From the NCBI GenBank assembly GCA_017427885.1, contig JAFRRW010000011.1, positions 1 to 64,000 on the forward strand: DNA of 64,000 bases, in the 5' to 3' direction. Within the stretch, counting starts at the first letter, position 1. Every line of letters begins with the position of its first letter. The DNA is from Bacteroidales bacterium. GTDB lineage: Bacteria; Bacteroidota; Bacteroidia; Bacteroidales; UBA932. The notes below the pieces were generated by a model. It did not search any database. It was not told the origin of the DNA and was given only the letters and a program-made list of their open reading frames with translations. Shown here one piece after another: positions 8,393 through 17,533 of the stretch. The translations under genes and the position numbers were made by a program.

Positions 8393-9253
8393 ATGAAAAG
8401 ACGTGAATTCCTTAAAACCTCCGTTGCGGGCTCAGCCCTCGTAATGGCCGGTGGAATAGGCAGTACCGGGCTGCTCGCCTCCGCCTGTTCTCCAAAAATC
8501 AAGACAGTCAAGGACCGCAAGGATCCCTTCCAGCTCAGCTGCGCCGGCTACACCTTCGCCAGATTCGACATCGACACTACCCTCAAGACCCTGCAGCAAC
8601 TGGACATCCATTATCTCTGCATCAAGGATTTCCACCTGCCCCTGGACGCCACTGACGAGCAGATCGCGGCCTTCCACGCAAAATGCGCCGAGTACGGAGT
8701 GACTGGCTACGGAGTCGGCCCCATCTATATGAAGAGCGAAGAAGAGACCGACCAGGCGTTCGCATACGCCCGCAGGGTGGGAGTCAACGTACTGGTGGGA
8801 GTACCCGACTATGAGATCCTCCCCTACGTGGACAAGAAGATGGAGGAGTATCCCGAAATCTACTACGCCATCCACCTCCACGGTCCGGACATCGACATCT
8901 TCCAGAACGCCCCGGTCACCTGGAACAAGGTCAAGGACCTCAACCCCAGGATAGGAATGTGCCTTGACATAGGACACGACCTCAGGGACGGCTGCGACCC
9001 CGTCGCCGACCTCCTGAATTACCACACCAGGGTGTTCGACATGCACATCAAGGACGTCACCGATTCCACCAAGGAAGGCCACGCCATCGAGCTAGGACGC
9101 GGAAAGATCGACTTCGTCGCCCTCTTCGACGCGATGCGCAAGGTGGGTTACAGCGGCAAGTGCAGCCTGGAATATGAGAAGGACATGGACAATCCGTTCA
9201 TGGGCATAGCCGAGTCGTTCGGTTACCTGAAGGCCATTTCCCACATAGGATAG
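8393..9253 (+). CDS. Exported sugar phosphate isomerase/epimerase-like lipoprotein
   Basis: A 286-residue xylose-isomerase-like TIM barrel (AP endonuclease 2 superfamily). The N-terminus MKRREFLKTS has the twin-arginine pattern and ends in a lipobox (LASAC), so the protein is probably exported via Tat and lipid-anchored. Likely metal-site segments are IHLHGPD, CLDIGHD, DMHIKDV and CSLEYEK. An ATG four codons upstream (8381) is also in frame; I prefer 8393 because it places the RR motif as usual. glpK follows after 3 bp, so it belongs to the glycerol operon, but the substrate cannot be read from sequence. Confidence 0.75.
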   Translation: MKRREFLKTSVAGSALVMAGGIGSTGLLASACSPKIKTVKDRKDPFQLSCAGYTFARFDIDTTLKTLQQLDIHYLCIKDFHLPLDATDEQIAAFHAKCAEYGVTGYGVGPIYMKSEEETDQAFAYARRVGVNVLVGVPDYEILPYVDKKMEEYPEIYYAIHLHGPDIDIFQNAPVTWNKVKDLNPRIGMCLDIGHDLRDGCDPVADLLNYHTRVFDMHIKDVTDSTKEGHAIELGRGKIDFVALFDAMRKVGYSGKCSLEYEKDMDNPFMGIAESFGYLKAISHIG

Positions 9254-9256
9254 CTT

Positions 9257-10747
9257 ATGGAAAAATTTATCCTGGCCCTGGATCAGGGTACCAGTTCGTC
9301 GAGGGCCATCGTCTTCGACCACGGCGGCAACATCCGTTCGGTCGCCCAGAAGGAATTCACCCAGTATTTTCCCAAACCGGGATGGGTGGAACACGATCCC
9401 AGGGAAATATGGTCCTCTGAAGCCTCGGTGATCGCCGAGGCGATAACCAAGGTGGGGATAGGCGGCCGGGACCTGGCCGCAATAGGAATCACCAACCAGA
9501 GGGAGACCACGATGGTCTGGGACGCCGCCACGGGGGAACCGGTGTACAACGCCATCGTCTGGCAGGATCGCAGGACCGGGGAATACTGCGATTCCCTCAA
9601 GGCCCAGGGCCTCACCGAAGAGATCCGCCGCAAGACCGGCCTCATCATAGACGCCTACTTCTCAGCCACCAAGATACGCTGGATATTGCAGAACGTCCCC
9701 GGTGCAAAGGCCCTGGCCGAAGCCGGGAAACTCCGTTTCGGCACTGTGGATTCCTGGCTGGTCTGGAATCTCACCAGGGGGGAGGTCCACGTCACCGACG
9801 TAAGCAATGCCTCGAGGACGATGCTGTTCAACATCAACACCCTGGACTGGGACGAAGACCTTCTGAAACTTTTCGGAATCCCCCGTTCGATGATGCCTCA
9901 GGTGCGTTCCTCCAGCGAAGTTTACGGCCACACCAAGACCACCATCTTCGCCCACGAGGTCCCCATTGCCGGCATCGCCGGAGACCAGCAGGCCGCCCTT
10001 TTCGGTCAGATGTGCACCAGCCCCGGCTCGGTGAAGAACACCTACGGCACCGGCTGCTTCCTCCTTATGAACACCGGCACCAAACCCATCCTCTCTGCCA
10101 ACAACCTCCTTACCACCATAGCCTGGAAGATAGGAGACACGGTCAACTACGCCCTCGAAGGCAGCATCTTCGTAGGAGGCTCCGCGGTTCAGTGGCTGAG
10201 GGACGGTCTCGGAATCATCCGCTCGTCCTCCGACATCGAGGCCCTCGCCAAGACGGTTCCCGACAACGGAGGCGTCTGCTTCGTCCCGGCGCTTACTGGA
10301 TTGGGGGCCCCCTACTGGGATCCTTACGCCAAAGGTTGCATCTACGGCATAACCAGAGGTACGACGGCCGGGCACATAGCCAGGGCCGCCCTCGAGGGCA
10401 TCGCCTTCCAGACGATGGACATCGTGAGCGCGATGGAGAAGGATGCCTCGGTGACGCTGGCCGAACTTAAAGTCGACGGAGGAGCATCCCGCAACAACCT
10501 GATGATGCAGTTCCAGGCCGACATCGTGGGGGCGAAGGTCGTCAGGCCGAAGGTTACGGAAACCACCGCGATGGGAGCCTGCTACCTCGCAGGCCTCGCC
10601 GTCGGTTTCTGGGACTCCCTCGACGAAATAGCCAGCCAGTGGCAGGTGGACAGGGTGTTCGAACCATCCGCCGCCGACGCCGAAGTCTCGGCGCGGAAGG
10701 CCCAGTGGGCCGACGCCGTAAGGCGTGCCCTATCGGAAGCAAAGTAA
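9257..10747 (+). CDS. glpK: Glycerol kinase
   Basis: A 496-residue FGGY-family kinase producing sn-glycerol-3-phosphate from glycerol and ATP. Visible motifs: the N-terminal phosphate loop [22 protein letters not shown] and IVWQDRRT of the glycerol site, and the C-terminal ATP-site [11 protein letters not shown]. Length and motifs match GlpK rather than other FGGY kinases. glpF follows after 30 bp, the usual uptake and trapping pair; no glpD is present in the window. Confidence 0.97.
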   Translation: MEKFILALDQGTSSSRAIVFDHGGNIRSVAQKEFTQYFPKPGWVEHDPREIWSSEASVIAEAITKVGIGGRDLAAIGITNQRETTMVWDAATGEPVYNAIVWQDRRTGEYCDSLKAQGLTEEIRRKTGLIIDAYFSATKIRWILQNVPGAKALAEAGKLRFGTVDSWLVWNLTRGEVHVTDVSNASRTMLFNINTLDWDEDLLKLFGIPRSMMPQVRSSSEVYGHTKTTIFAHEVPIAGIAGDQQAALFGQMCTSPGSVKNTYGTGCFLLMNTGTKPILSANNLLTTIAWKIGDTVNYALEGSIFVGGSAVQWLRDGLGIIRSSSDIEALAKTVPDNGGVCFVPALTGLGAPYWDPYAKGCIYGITRGTTAGHIARAALEGIAFQTMDIVSAMEKDASVTLAELKVDGGASRNNLMMQFQADIVGAKVVRPKVTETTAMGACYLAGLAVGFWDSLDEIASQWQVDRVFEPSAADAEVSARKAQWADAVRRALSEAK

Positions 10748-10777
10748 AAATCGATTATTTTAAACCAAACCACATAT

Positions 10778-11530
10778 ATGGAAACAACACTTTTCACAAA
10801 ATGCCTCTTCGAGTTCCTTGGAACCTTCCTCCTGCTCCTCCTCGGAGACGGAGTTTGCTGCGCTGTCACCCTTAAGGGCACGAAGGCGCACGGAGCGGGA
10901 TGGATCGTCATAACGATGGCGTGGGGTCTGGCCGTAATGGCCGGAGTTATCGTGGCCGGCCCCTATTCCGGAGCCCACCTGAACCCGGCCATCTCCATCG
11001 GTTTCGCCCTTGCGGGCACCTTCCCCTGGGCCTGGGTCCTTCCTTATATCGTAGCCCAGATGCTGGGAGGCTTCTGCGGAGCCATCGTGATGTACGCCTT
11101 CTACGTCGACCATTTCGCCGCCACGAGCGACAAGCCCGAAGACATCCTCGGCTGCTTCTGCACCATTCCTGCGATCGAGCACAAGACCGTGAATTTCTTC
11201 TGCGAGTTCGTGGCCACCTTCATCCTCGTGTTCCTCGCCCTGCTGATCGGCACCAAGGCCAACACTCCCCAGGTTGGCGGCGTTCCCGCAGGTCTTGGAG
11301 CAGTCGGAGCATTCCCCATCTCCGCTGTGATAATGTCCATCGGTATGTCCCTCGGTTCCACCACGGGATATTCACTGAACCCCGCCAGGGACCTTCCCCC
11401 GAGATTCGCGCACTCCATCCTTCCCATAAAGGGCAAGGGCGGCAGTGGCTGGTCCTACAGCTGGATTCCCAGCATCGGTCCTCTCGTGGGTGCGGCCTTC
11501 GCGGCTTGCATTTACATATTGATCTTCTAA
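10778..11530 (+). CDS. glpF: Glycerol uptake facilitator (aquaglyceroporin)
   Basis: A 250-residue MIP-family channel with six membrane helices and two half-helix motifs: SGAHLNPAIS in the first half and SLNPARD in the second. The Asp after NPAR is the mark of glycerol-conducting members, as opposed to water-only aquaporins. It lets glycerol cross the inner membrane for capture by the kinase encoded just upstream. Confidence 0.95.
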   Translation: METTLFTKCLFEFLGTFLLLLLGDGVCCAVTLKGTKAHGAGWIVITMAWGLAVMAGVIVAGPYSGAHLNPAISIGFALAGTFPWAWVLPYIVAQMLGGFCGAIVMYAFYVDHFAATSDKPEDILGCFCTIPAIEHKTVNFFCEFVATFILVFLALLIGTKANTPQVGGVPAGLGAVGAFPISAVIMSIGMSLGSTTGYSLNPARDLPPRFAHSILPIKGKGGSGWSYSWIPSIGPLVGAAFAACIYILIF

Positions 11531-11542
11531 ACTGTTATTTCC

Positions 11543-11818
11543 ATGATAAGACTCAACTGTTTCTTCCAGGCAAAGAAAGGAAAATACCAGGAGGCTTTGG
11601 AAGCCGCCATCGCCCTCGTAGCCAAATCGCGGTTACATCCGGGCTGCATAGCCTATGACGCGTTCGAGAGCGCCACGCGGCCTGACATCTTCACCATCAT
11701 CGAGACCTGGGCCGACCAGGAATCCCTCGATGCGCACAGCAGGACGCCGGAATTCATCGAATATGTCGGCATAATGCAGAAGTGCGGAACCCTCAGCGTC
11801 GAAGCCTTCAACAAATAG
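11543..11818 (+). CDS. Antibiotic biosynthesis monooxygenase (ABM)-domain protein
   Basis: A 91-residue ferredoxin-like ABM protein, similar in layout to small quinol monooxygenases (YgiN type): MIRLNCFFQAKKGKYQE, then HPGCIAYDAF and ETWADQESLDAHSRTPEF. Such proteins usually form dimers; the substrate is unknown. It follows glpF by 12 bp and is the last gene before a strong terminator, so it is the tail of the glycerol operon. Confidence 0.8.
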   Translation: MIRLNCFFQAKKGKYQEALEAAIALVAKSRLHPGCIAYDAFESATRPDIFTIIETWADQESLDAHSRTPEFIEYVGIMQKCGTLSVEAFNK

Positions 11819-11842
11819 GAATCCGGACGCAATCCTTTACAG

Positions 11843-11884
11843 CCGGCCTGCCCTGTCCATACGACTCGGCAGGCCGGATTCTTT
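11843..11884 (+). terminator. Terminator of the glycerol operon
   Basis: A perfect 10-bp GC-rich stem (11843-11852 with 11868-11877), a 15-nt loop, then ATTCTTT. Confidence 0.85.
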
Positions 11885-11979
11885 ATGCTCCGGGTGTAAA
11901 CGGCACCGGGCGAAAAGGGGCTGTTTATATTTTTGTGGAAAAAAATGTAAGAGTATGGAACAAAATGGAAAATTCTTAC

Positions 11980-11987
11980 TATATTTG
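11980..11987 (+). promoter_or_regulatory. Promoter (-7 box) of the dcw cluster
   Basis: TATATTTG at 11980-11987, 53 nt before mraZ. A second AT-rich stretch resembling a -7 box (TATATTTTTG, 11927-11936) lies further upstream. No other clear promoter is seen until well past ftsZ. Confidence 0.6.
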
Positions 11988-12040
11988 TCCCCACAGCGTG
12001 AAAGACCGGGATGGAAACAGCCCGGACAAATTTGGTTATT

Positions 12041-12493
12041 ATGGTCACATTCATCGGAGAATACACTGCAAAGGTGGACGACAGGGGGAGACTGGTCTTC
12101 CCTTCGGCGTTCAAGAACCTGCTGTCCTCCGACTCTGACCAGAGATTCGTGATCAAGAAGAACATGTTCCTCAACTGCCTGGACATGTTCACCTTCGCGG
12201 AATGGGAAAGACAGTCCGCGGAAGTCTATTCCAAACTTAACATTTTCAACAAGAAGCACGCTGCCTTCTGGGACAGGTACACACGCGGGCGCGACGTCGT
12301 CATCCCCGACGCGAAACTCGGCAGGCTGTCCATCCAGAAAAATCTCCTCGATTCAATAGGTGTAACAAAAGAGGTAGTGTTTGCTGGAAAGGATTTCAAG
12401 ATCCAGATCTGGGACAAGGACAGCTATGAGTCCGGCGCCCTCACGGATGATGAATTCCTTGAAATCGCCGACGAACTATCCCAGCAGAGATAG
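12041..12493 (+). CDS. mraZ: Transcriptional regulator MraZ
   Basis: A 150-residue protein with two SpoVT/AbrB-like swapped-hairpin repeats (GEYTAKVDDRGRLVFPSAFK and GRDVVIPDAKLGRLSIQKNL), the DxxGR motif being the family mark. MraZ binds repeats upstream of its own gene and represses the dcw operon. The frame is open from 12011, but MVTFIGEYTAKVD matches the family start, so 12041 is used. rsmH follows after 11 bp. Confidence 0.93.
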   Translation: MVTFIGEYTAKVDDRGRLVFPSAFKNLLSSDSDQRFVIKKNMFLNCLDMFTFAEWERQSAEVYSKLNIFNKKHAAFWDRYTRGRDVVIPDAKLGRLSIQKNLLDSIGVTKEVVFAGKDFKIQIWDKDSYESGALTDDEFLEIADELSQQR

Positions 12494-12504
12494 GAGGTCG
12501 GAGA

Positions 12505-13515
12505 ATGTCAGTCTATCATATCCCAGTGATGCTTGACGAGAGTGTTTCCGCTCTCATCACGAACCCTTCTGGAACATACGCAGATGTCACATTCGGAGGC
12601 GGTGGTCACACCGCCGGAATTCTTTCACGCTTAACCGATGACGGAAGGGTCATCGCCTTCGATCGTGACAGTGACGCCGTGGCCAACAGGGTGGACGATC
12701 CCCGCCTCACACTCATCCACAACAATTTCCGCTTCATTCACAACTACGCCCTCCTGCTTCAGGCCGGGACGGACATCCCTGCCGAGGAGCATTTCCCCAA
12801 ATATCCCTGCGACGAGACAGGGGTGTCCGTCCCGGGCGGCGGACTTGACGGCCGGATCTTCGACGGGATACTGGCGGACCTGGGGGTGAGCAGCCACCAG
12901 TTCGACACCGCCGGAAGGGGCTTCTCCTTCAGGTATGAGGACGCCCCCCTGGATATGAGGATGAACGGCGACGGAGGGATGACCGCGGCGGACGTCGTGA
13001 ACGGATATGCCCAGGAAGACCTCGAGCGCATACTTCGGATATACGGGGAAGTGGAGAATCCAGGGAAGGTGGCGAGGCTGATCGTAGCGGCGAGGGAAGT
13101 GAAGCCCCTGGAAACGACCGGGGACCTCGACAGGGCCATAAGCCCGGCGGTACCCAAGTTCGCGGAGCACAAATACCTCGCGAAGGTTTACCAGGCCCTC
13201 CGCATCGAGGTCAACCAGGAGATGCGCTCTCTGGAGAAATTCCTCCGGGGTGCCACCGACTCCCTCAAGCCGGGAGGACGGCTCGTGGTCATAACCTACC
13301 ATAGCCTGGAGGACCGTATGGTGAAGAATTACATCAAGACAGGGAACGTGGAAGGAGAGGTACGGAAAGACATTTACGGCATCCTCCCCTCCCCCCTCAA
13401 GGCGGTGAACCGCAAGCCCATCCTCCCCGAAGAGAGCGAAATCTCCTCCAACACCCGGGCCCGCAGCGCCAAGCTCCGCGTTGCCGAAAAAACAGAAAAA
13501 GGAGGCAGGGTATGA
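12505..13515 (+). CDS. rsmH: 16S rRNA m4C1402 methyltransferase
   Basis: A 336-residue SAM-dependent enzyme. The family start YHIPVMLDESVSAL and the SAM loop TFGGGGHTAGIL are clear, as are ADLGVSSHQFD and GRGFSF. The C-terminal part has ITYHSLEDRMVKNYIK. It methylates N4 of C1402 in 16S rRNA. It sits between mraZ and ftsL and overlaps ftsL by 4 bp. Confidence 0.96.
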   Translation: MSVYHIPVMLDESVSALITNPSGTYADVTFGGGGHTAGILSRLTDDGRVIAFDRDSDAVANRVDDPRLTLIHNNFRFIHNYALLLQAGTDIPAEEHFPKYPCDETGVSVPGGGLDGRIFDGILADLGVSSHQFDTAGRGFSFRYEDAPLDMRMNGDGGMTAADVVNGYAQEDLERILRIYGEVENPGKVARLIVAAREVKPLETTGDLDRAISPAVPKFAEHKYLAKVYQALRIEVNQEMRSLEKFLRGATDSLKPGGRLVVITYHSLEDRMVKNYIKTGNVEGEVRKDIYGILPSPLKAVNRKPILPEESEISSNTRARSAKLRVAEKTEKGGRV

Positions 13516-13931
13516 GGGAGAACGGCAAATGGAGATGGTCCGACATAGGGACGTGGCTGAAGAACAGCGCCCAGGCCATAGTGAAGGGACAGTTCCTGAT
13601 GAGGCTTGGGTTCAACAAGTACTTCATCCACATCATCTACACCTTCTTCCTGTTCTGGGTGAGCATCTGGCTGAGCCTCCAGATCGAGAAGACCCTGACG
13701 AAGGTGGAGGATAACCAGAAGATCCTCGACGACGTGGAGATATACCACGCCCAGAAGACGGTTCAGCTCGTCGGCCTCAACAGGCTCACCACGGTGAGGA
13801 ATCTCCTCCGCGAGAAAGGCTCGGACGTGGACATCCCTGACAGTCCGACTGTGACCATAACGAAGAAGCAGCAGAGGCAGCAGCACGCCAAAGAAGAAGC
13901 AGTACAGGATACAATTCCGGCAAAAGAATAA
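13512..13931 (+). CDS. ftsL: Cell division protein FtsL-like
   Basis: A 139-residue bitopic protein with one membrane segment (YFIHIIYTFFLFWVSIWLSL, residues ~36-56) followed by a short leucine-zipper-like helix and a Q/K-rich tail. Sequence conservation in FtsL is low; the call rests on size, topology and position between rsmH and the FtsI-type PBP. It overlaps rsmH by 4 bp, implying coupled translation. Confidence 0.8.
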   Translation: MRENGKWRWSDIGTWLKNSAQAIVKGQFLMRLGFNKYFIHIIYTFFLFWVSIWLSLQIEKTLTKVEDNQKILDDVEIYHAQKTVQLVGLNRLTTVRNLLREKGSDVDIPDSPTVTITKKQQRQQHAKEEAVQDTIPAKE

Positions 13932-13935
13932 GGAA

Positions 13936-16059
13936 ATGGCTGTAAGAAAAGAAAATACAACGAAAAAGAAGACCGACTCGATCGTAGTGATCCTCTCCGG
14001 TCTCTACATCGTTTTCCTTCTCGCGGCCATCATTCTCATCGGACGCATATGCTATATCCAGTGGGGATGGAAACCCGATCCCGTACTTGAACCTTCCTTC
14101 AAGCCCAGTACCCTCCGCCGGACCCTCGATCCCGCCCGCGGAGCCATCATAGCCCGCGACGGAAGGCTTCTCGCCGTATCCACGCCGATGTACCAGCTCT
14201 ACATCGACTGTACGGTGAGGAAGAAGACCTACGCTGACGACGCCAAAAACGGCAGGGAGAGGGAGGCTGAATGGCAGGAAAAGGCGAAGGCCTTCGCCGC
14301 CGGTTTCGCCGCCCTCACCGGGGACAGGAGCACCGACTACGCCGCGCTGATCCTCAACGGCCGCGCAAAAGGCACCCAGTATATGAAATTGGGACCGGAG
14401 ATCAGCCACGAAACCCTGCAGAAGATTCAGGACCTTCCCCTTATGTCGGAAGGAAGATATGCCAGCGGAATCATAGTCGAGAAGAAAGATACGCGCCGGT
14501 ATCCGTACGGCACCCTGGCACGCAGGACCATCGGCTACGTCAAGAACAACAGCAACTCCAACGGCAACAACCACATAGGCCTCGAAGGCAAGTTCGACTA
14601 CGTCCTCCACGGCAAGGAAGGAGTGGAATACCTGCGCCAGACGGAGGACAGGGAATGGATACAGGACTTCGACAGCACCTACGTCTCCCCCGAGGATGGA
14701 CTTGACGTTCGCACCACACTCGACATCAACATCCAGGACATCGCCGACGAAGCCCTCCGCAAGCAGATAACCGAGACCGATGAGATCGAAGGAGGCTGCG
14801 TCGTGGTGATGGACGTGGCGACCGGAGGTATACGCGCGATGGTCAACCTCCTGAGGGACAGCACGTCCGGAACCCTCGGCGAATCCCTCAACATGGTCAT
14901 CGGCCGCAAGGGAGAACCCGGATCCGTCTTCAAGACCACAACCCTCACCACCGTCATCGAAGACGGCTTCATTCACTCCCTCGACGACGTGATTCCCTCC
15001 AACCACGGCTACCTGGCCCCCTGGAAAGGCAATGACGTCCATATCACCGACTACGAAAGAGCGCACGGCGGAGCCAAGGAAATTCCCATCATCGAAGGCT
15101 TCAAGGTGTCCTCCAACTATATGTTCAGGTATCTTGCGGTAACCAACTACAAGGACAACCCCAAGAAATTCCTCGACCATATCTACCAGTACAAACTCGG
15201 ACAGGCCTTCGACTTCGACCTCGACGGCCTGGCAACCCCCACCGTCCCCTCCCCCGACAATCCCTGGTGGAGCACCACCGACCTCGGACAGGTAGCGATG
15301 GGATACTCCATAGCCGTCACCCCTCTCCACATCATCACTTTCTACAACGCCCTGGCGAACGACGGAAAGATGATGAAGCCCTACCTGGTGGAGGACATAG
15401 AGAAAGACGGAGTGGTTAAGAAGAGACTCGGCCCCAGCGTCCTGAACGCGTCCATCTGCTCGAAGGCCACGGCAGACACCATCACGCGCGGCCTCAAGGC
15501 CGTCATCGAGGAAGGAACCGCCAAGAGGCTCCGCGGTGCGGAATGGCAGGTAGCAGGAAAGACCGGCACCTCATGGGTGATCCTCACTCCCCAGGAGCAG
15601 AAGGGATCCACCGACCCCTACACCGACAAATGGGGAAGGAAGAAGAACCAGGCCACCTTCGTGTGCTTCTTCCCTGCCGACGAGCCCAGGTACACTGCGA
15701 TCGTCACCCTGTACTCGAAACTCTCCGGAAGGACGTTCTACGGAGGAACCCTGCCGGCCCTCGCGATGAGGGACATAGTGAACGGGATCCACGCCCTGGA
15801 GAATTCCCTGGAAGGGAGCCTCTACCAGAAGGGACAGGCTTCGGTGATGGAGAGAAACATCGAGTTCGAGCAGGCGGAAGCAGGAAAATCAACCCCGGTC
15901 CCCGACCTCAAGGGCCTCGGACTGAAGGATGCGATATATGCGATAGAGAACAGCGGATACAGGTGCAGTTACTCCGGCAGCGGCCACGTGTCCGCGCAGA
16001 GCCCGGCCCCCGGCAAGACGGCGGCCCCCGGCTCCACCGTAACGATAACATTGAAGTAG
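13936..16059 (+). CDS. ftsI: Division-specific penicillin-binding protein with PASTA domain
   Basis: A 707-residue class B PBP (septal transpeptidase). One N-terminal membrane helix (residues ~15-38) is followed by a dimerisation/pedestal region (RGAIIARDGRLLAVS). The transpeptidase motifs are SVFK (Ser330 nucleophile), SSN at 392-394 and KTG at 542-544. Residues ~645-707 form a PASTA domain (PVPDLKGLGLKDAIYAIENS). FtsI of E. coli lacks PASTA; in Bacteroidetes and Gram-positives it is common. It lies between ftsL and murE with gaps of 4 and 1 bp. Confidence 0.95.
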   Translation: MAVRKENTTKKKTDSIVVILSGLYIVFLLAAIILIGRICYIQWGWKPDPVLEPSFKPSTLRRTLDPARGAIIARDGRLLAVSTPMYQLYIDCTVRKKTYADDAKNGREREAEWQEKAKAFAAGFAALTGDRSTDYAALILNGRAKGTQYMKLGPEISHETLQKIQDLPLMSEGRYASGIIVEKKDTRRYPYGTLARRTIGYVKNNSNSNGNNHIGLEGKFDYVLHGKEGVEYLRQTEDREWIQDFDSTYVSPEDGLDVRTTLDINIQDIADEALRKQITETDEIEGGCVVVMDVATGGIRAMVNLLRDSTSGTLGESLNMVIGRKGEPGSVFKTTTLTTVIEDGFIHSLDDVIPSNHGYLAPWKGNDVHITDYERAHGGAKEIPIIEGFKVSSNYMFRYLAVTNYKDNPKKFLDHIYQYKLGQAFDFDLDGLATPTVPSPDNPWWSTTDLGQVAMGYSIAVTPLHIITFYNALANDGKMMKPYLVEDIEKDGVVKKRLGPSVLNASICSKATADTITRGLKAVIEEGTAKRLRGAEWQVAGKTGTSWVILTPQEQKGSTDPYTDKWGRKKNQATFVCFFPADEPRYTAIVTLYSKLSGRTFYGGTLPALAMRDIVNGIHALENSLEGSLYQKGQASVMERNIEFEQAEAGKSTPVPDLKGLGLKDAIYAIENSGYRCSYSGSGHVSAQSPAPGKTAAPGSTVTITLK

Positions 16060-16060
16060 G

Positions 16061-17530
16061 ATGAATCTCGGAAGGATAATAAAAGGCAGTTCGGTCGAGG
16101 AAGTCCGCGGTGACAGGAACCGCGAGATATCCTCCATCTGCTGCAACTCCCGCAAGGCCGCTCCCGGCTCCCTGTTCATCGCGGTGAAAGGATTCGCCAG
16201 CGACGGCCACGCCTATATCCCCCAGGCAATCGCAGCCGGGGCTTCGGCCGTGGCCTACCAGGACAGGGAGGCCCTCGAAGGCGTCGACACCGGGAACACC
16301 GTCCTTGTCAGGGTGGCCGACTCCCGTCACGCCCTGGCCATTATGGCTGCCAACTTCTACGACAACCCCTCACACAAGCTCACCCTCGTGGGCATAACCG
16401 GAACCAACGGTAAGACCACCACCGTAACCCTGCTCTACGGACTCTTCATGAGCCTCGGCTACAACTGCGGCCTTCTCTCCACCATAGCCAACTATGTCGG
16501 CATCAGGAGGTCCGAGACCGCCAACACCACCTCCGACCCCATAACCATCAACTCCCTCCTCTCCGAAATGGCGGACGCGGGATGCGAATACTGTTTCATG
16601 GAGGTCAGTTCCATCGGGGTGGAGCAGGAAAGGGTGGCCGGACTGAAGTTCAGGGCGGGCATCTTCTCAAACCTCACCCACGACCACCTCGACTACCACA
16701 AGACCTTCGCCGAATACCTGCGTTGCAAGAAACTCTTCTTCGACAACCTGGACGAAGACGCCTTCGCCATCGTCAACGCCGACGACAGGAACTCTTCCGT
16801 GATGGTCCAGAACACGAAAGCCAAGGTGGTGACATATGCCTGCAAGAGGGCGGCAGACCACAACTGCAAGGTGATGGAGGAGAGTTTCGAGGGAATGCTC
16901 CTGAAGATAGACGGACAGGAATGCTGGACCAGGCTCATCGGCGAACACAACGCCAGCAACATCCTTGCGGTGTATACCACGGCGATCCTCGTAGGGGCGA
17001 CGAAGGAGGAGGCTCTCCTTGCGGTGAGCAAGCTCAAGTCCGCCCCCGGCAGGCTCGAGACCATCCACGGACCCCGCGGGCTGTCGGCCGTCATCGATTA
17101 CGCACACACGCCCGACGCCCTAGCCAACGTCCTGAAGACCCTGAGGGACATCGCCCCGGACAAGCAGCTCACCTGCCTTTTCGGCTGCGGCGGCGACCGT
17201 GACAGGACGAAGAGGCCGGAGATGGCCCAGGTCGCCGAGGAATTCGCCGACCGGATCATCGTCACCTCCGACAACTCCCGCACGGAGAGGACGGAAGACA
17301 TAATGGAAGACATCCGGAAGGGATTCAGCCCCAGGGGCCTGTCCAAGGCCCTGTTCATCGCCGACCGCAGGGAAGCCATCCGCACTGCGCTTATGACGGC
17401 ACAGGACGGAAGCGCCGTCCTCCTCGCCGGCAAGGGACACGAAACCTACCAGATAATAGGAACTGAAAAACGCCACTTCGACGAGAGGGAGATCGTGGAA
17501 GAGACATTCAAGATGACAGAAAAAATTTAG
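16061..17530 (+). CDS. murE: UDP-MurNAc-tripeptide ligase
   Basis: A 489-residue Mur ligase adding the third amino acid of the peptidoglycan stem peptide. The ATP loop GITGTNGKTTT is at ~111-121. The substrate motif reads DNSRTE (residues 404-409). The Arg in this motif is what meso-diaminopimelate enzymes use, so the stem peptide is probably DAP-type, although the usual Pro is Ser here. It starts 1 bp after ftsI. murF, which often follows, is absent. Confidence 0.95.
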   Translation: MNLGRIIKGSSVEEVRGDRNREISSICCNSRKAAPGSLFIAVKGFASDGHAYIPQAIAAGASAVAYQDREALEGVDTGNTVLVRVADSRHALAIMAANFYDNPSHKLTLVGITGTNGKTTTVTLLYGLFMSLGYNCGLLSTIANYVGIRRSETANTTSDPITINSLLSEMADAGCEYCFMEVSSIGVEQERVAGLKFRAGIFSNLTHDHLDYHKTFAEYLRCKKLFFDNLDEDAFAIVNADDRNSSVMVQNTKAKVVTYACKRAADHNCKVMEESFEGMLLKIDGQECWTRLIGEHNASNILAVYTTAILVGATKEEALLAVSKLKSAPGRLETIHGPRGLSAVIDYAHTPDALANVLKTLRDIAPDKQLTCLFGCGGDRDRTKRPEMAQVAEEFADRIIVTSDNSRTERTEDIMEDIRKGFSPRGLSKALFIADRREAIRTALMTAQDGSAVLLAGKGHETYQIIGTEKRHFDEREIVEETFKMTEKI

Positions 17531-17533
17531 GTA

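Noticed and set aside
13786-15330. 514-codon open frame antisense to ftsL/ftsI
   Set aside because: Shadow of ftsI; composition follows from the complementary codons.
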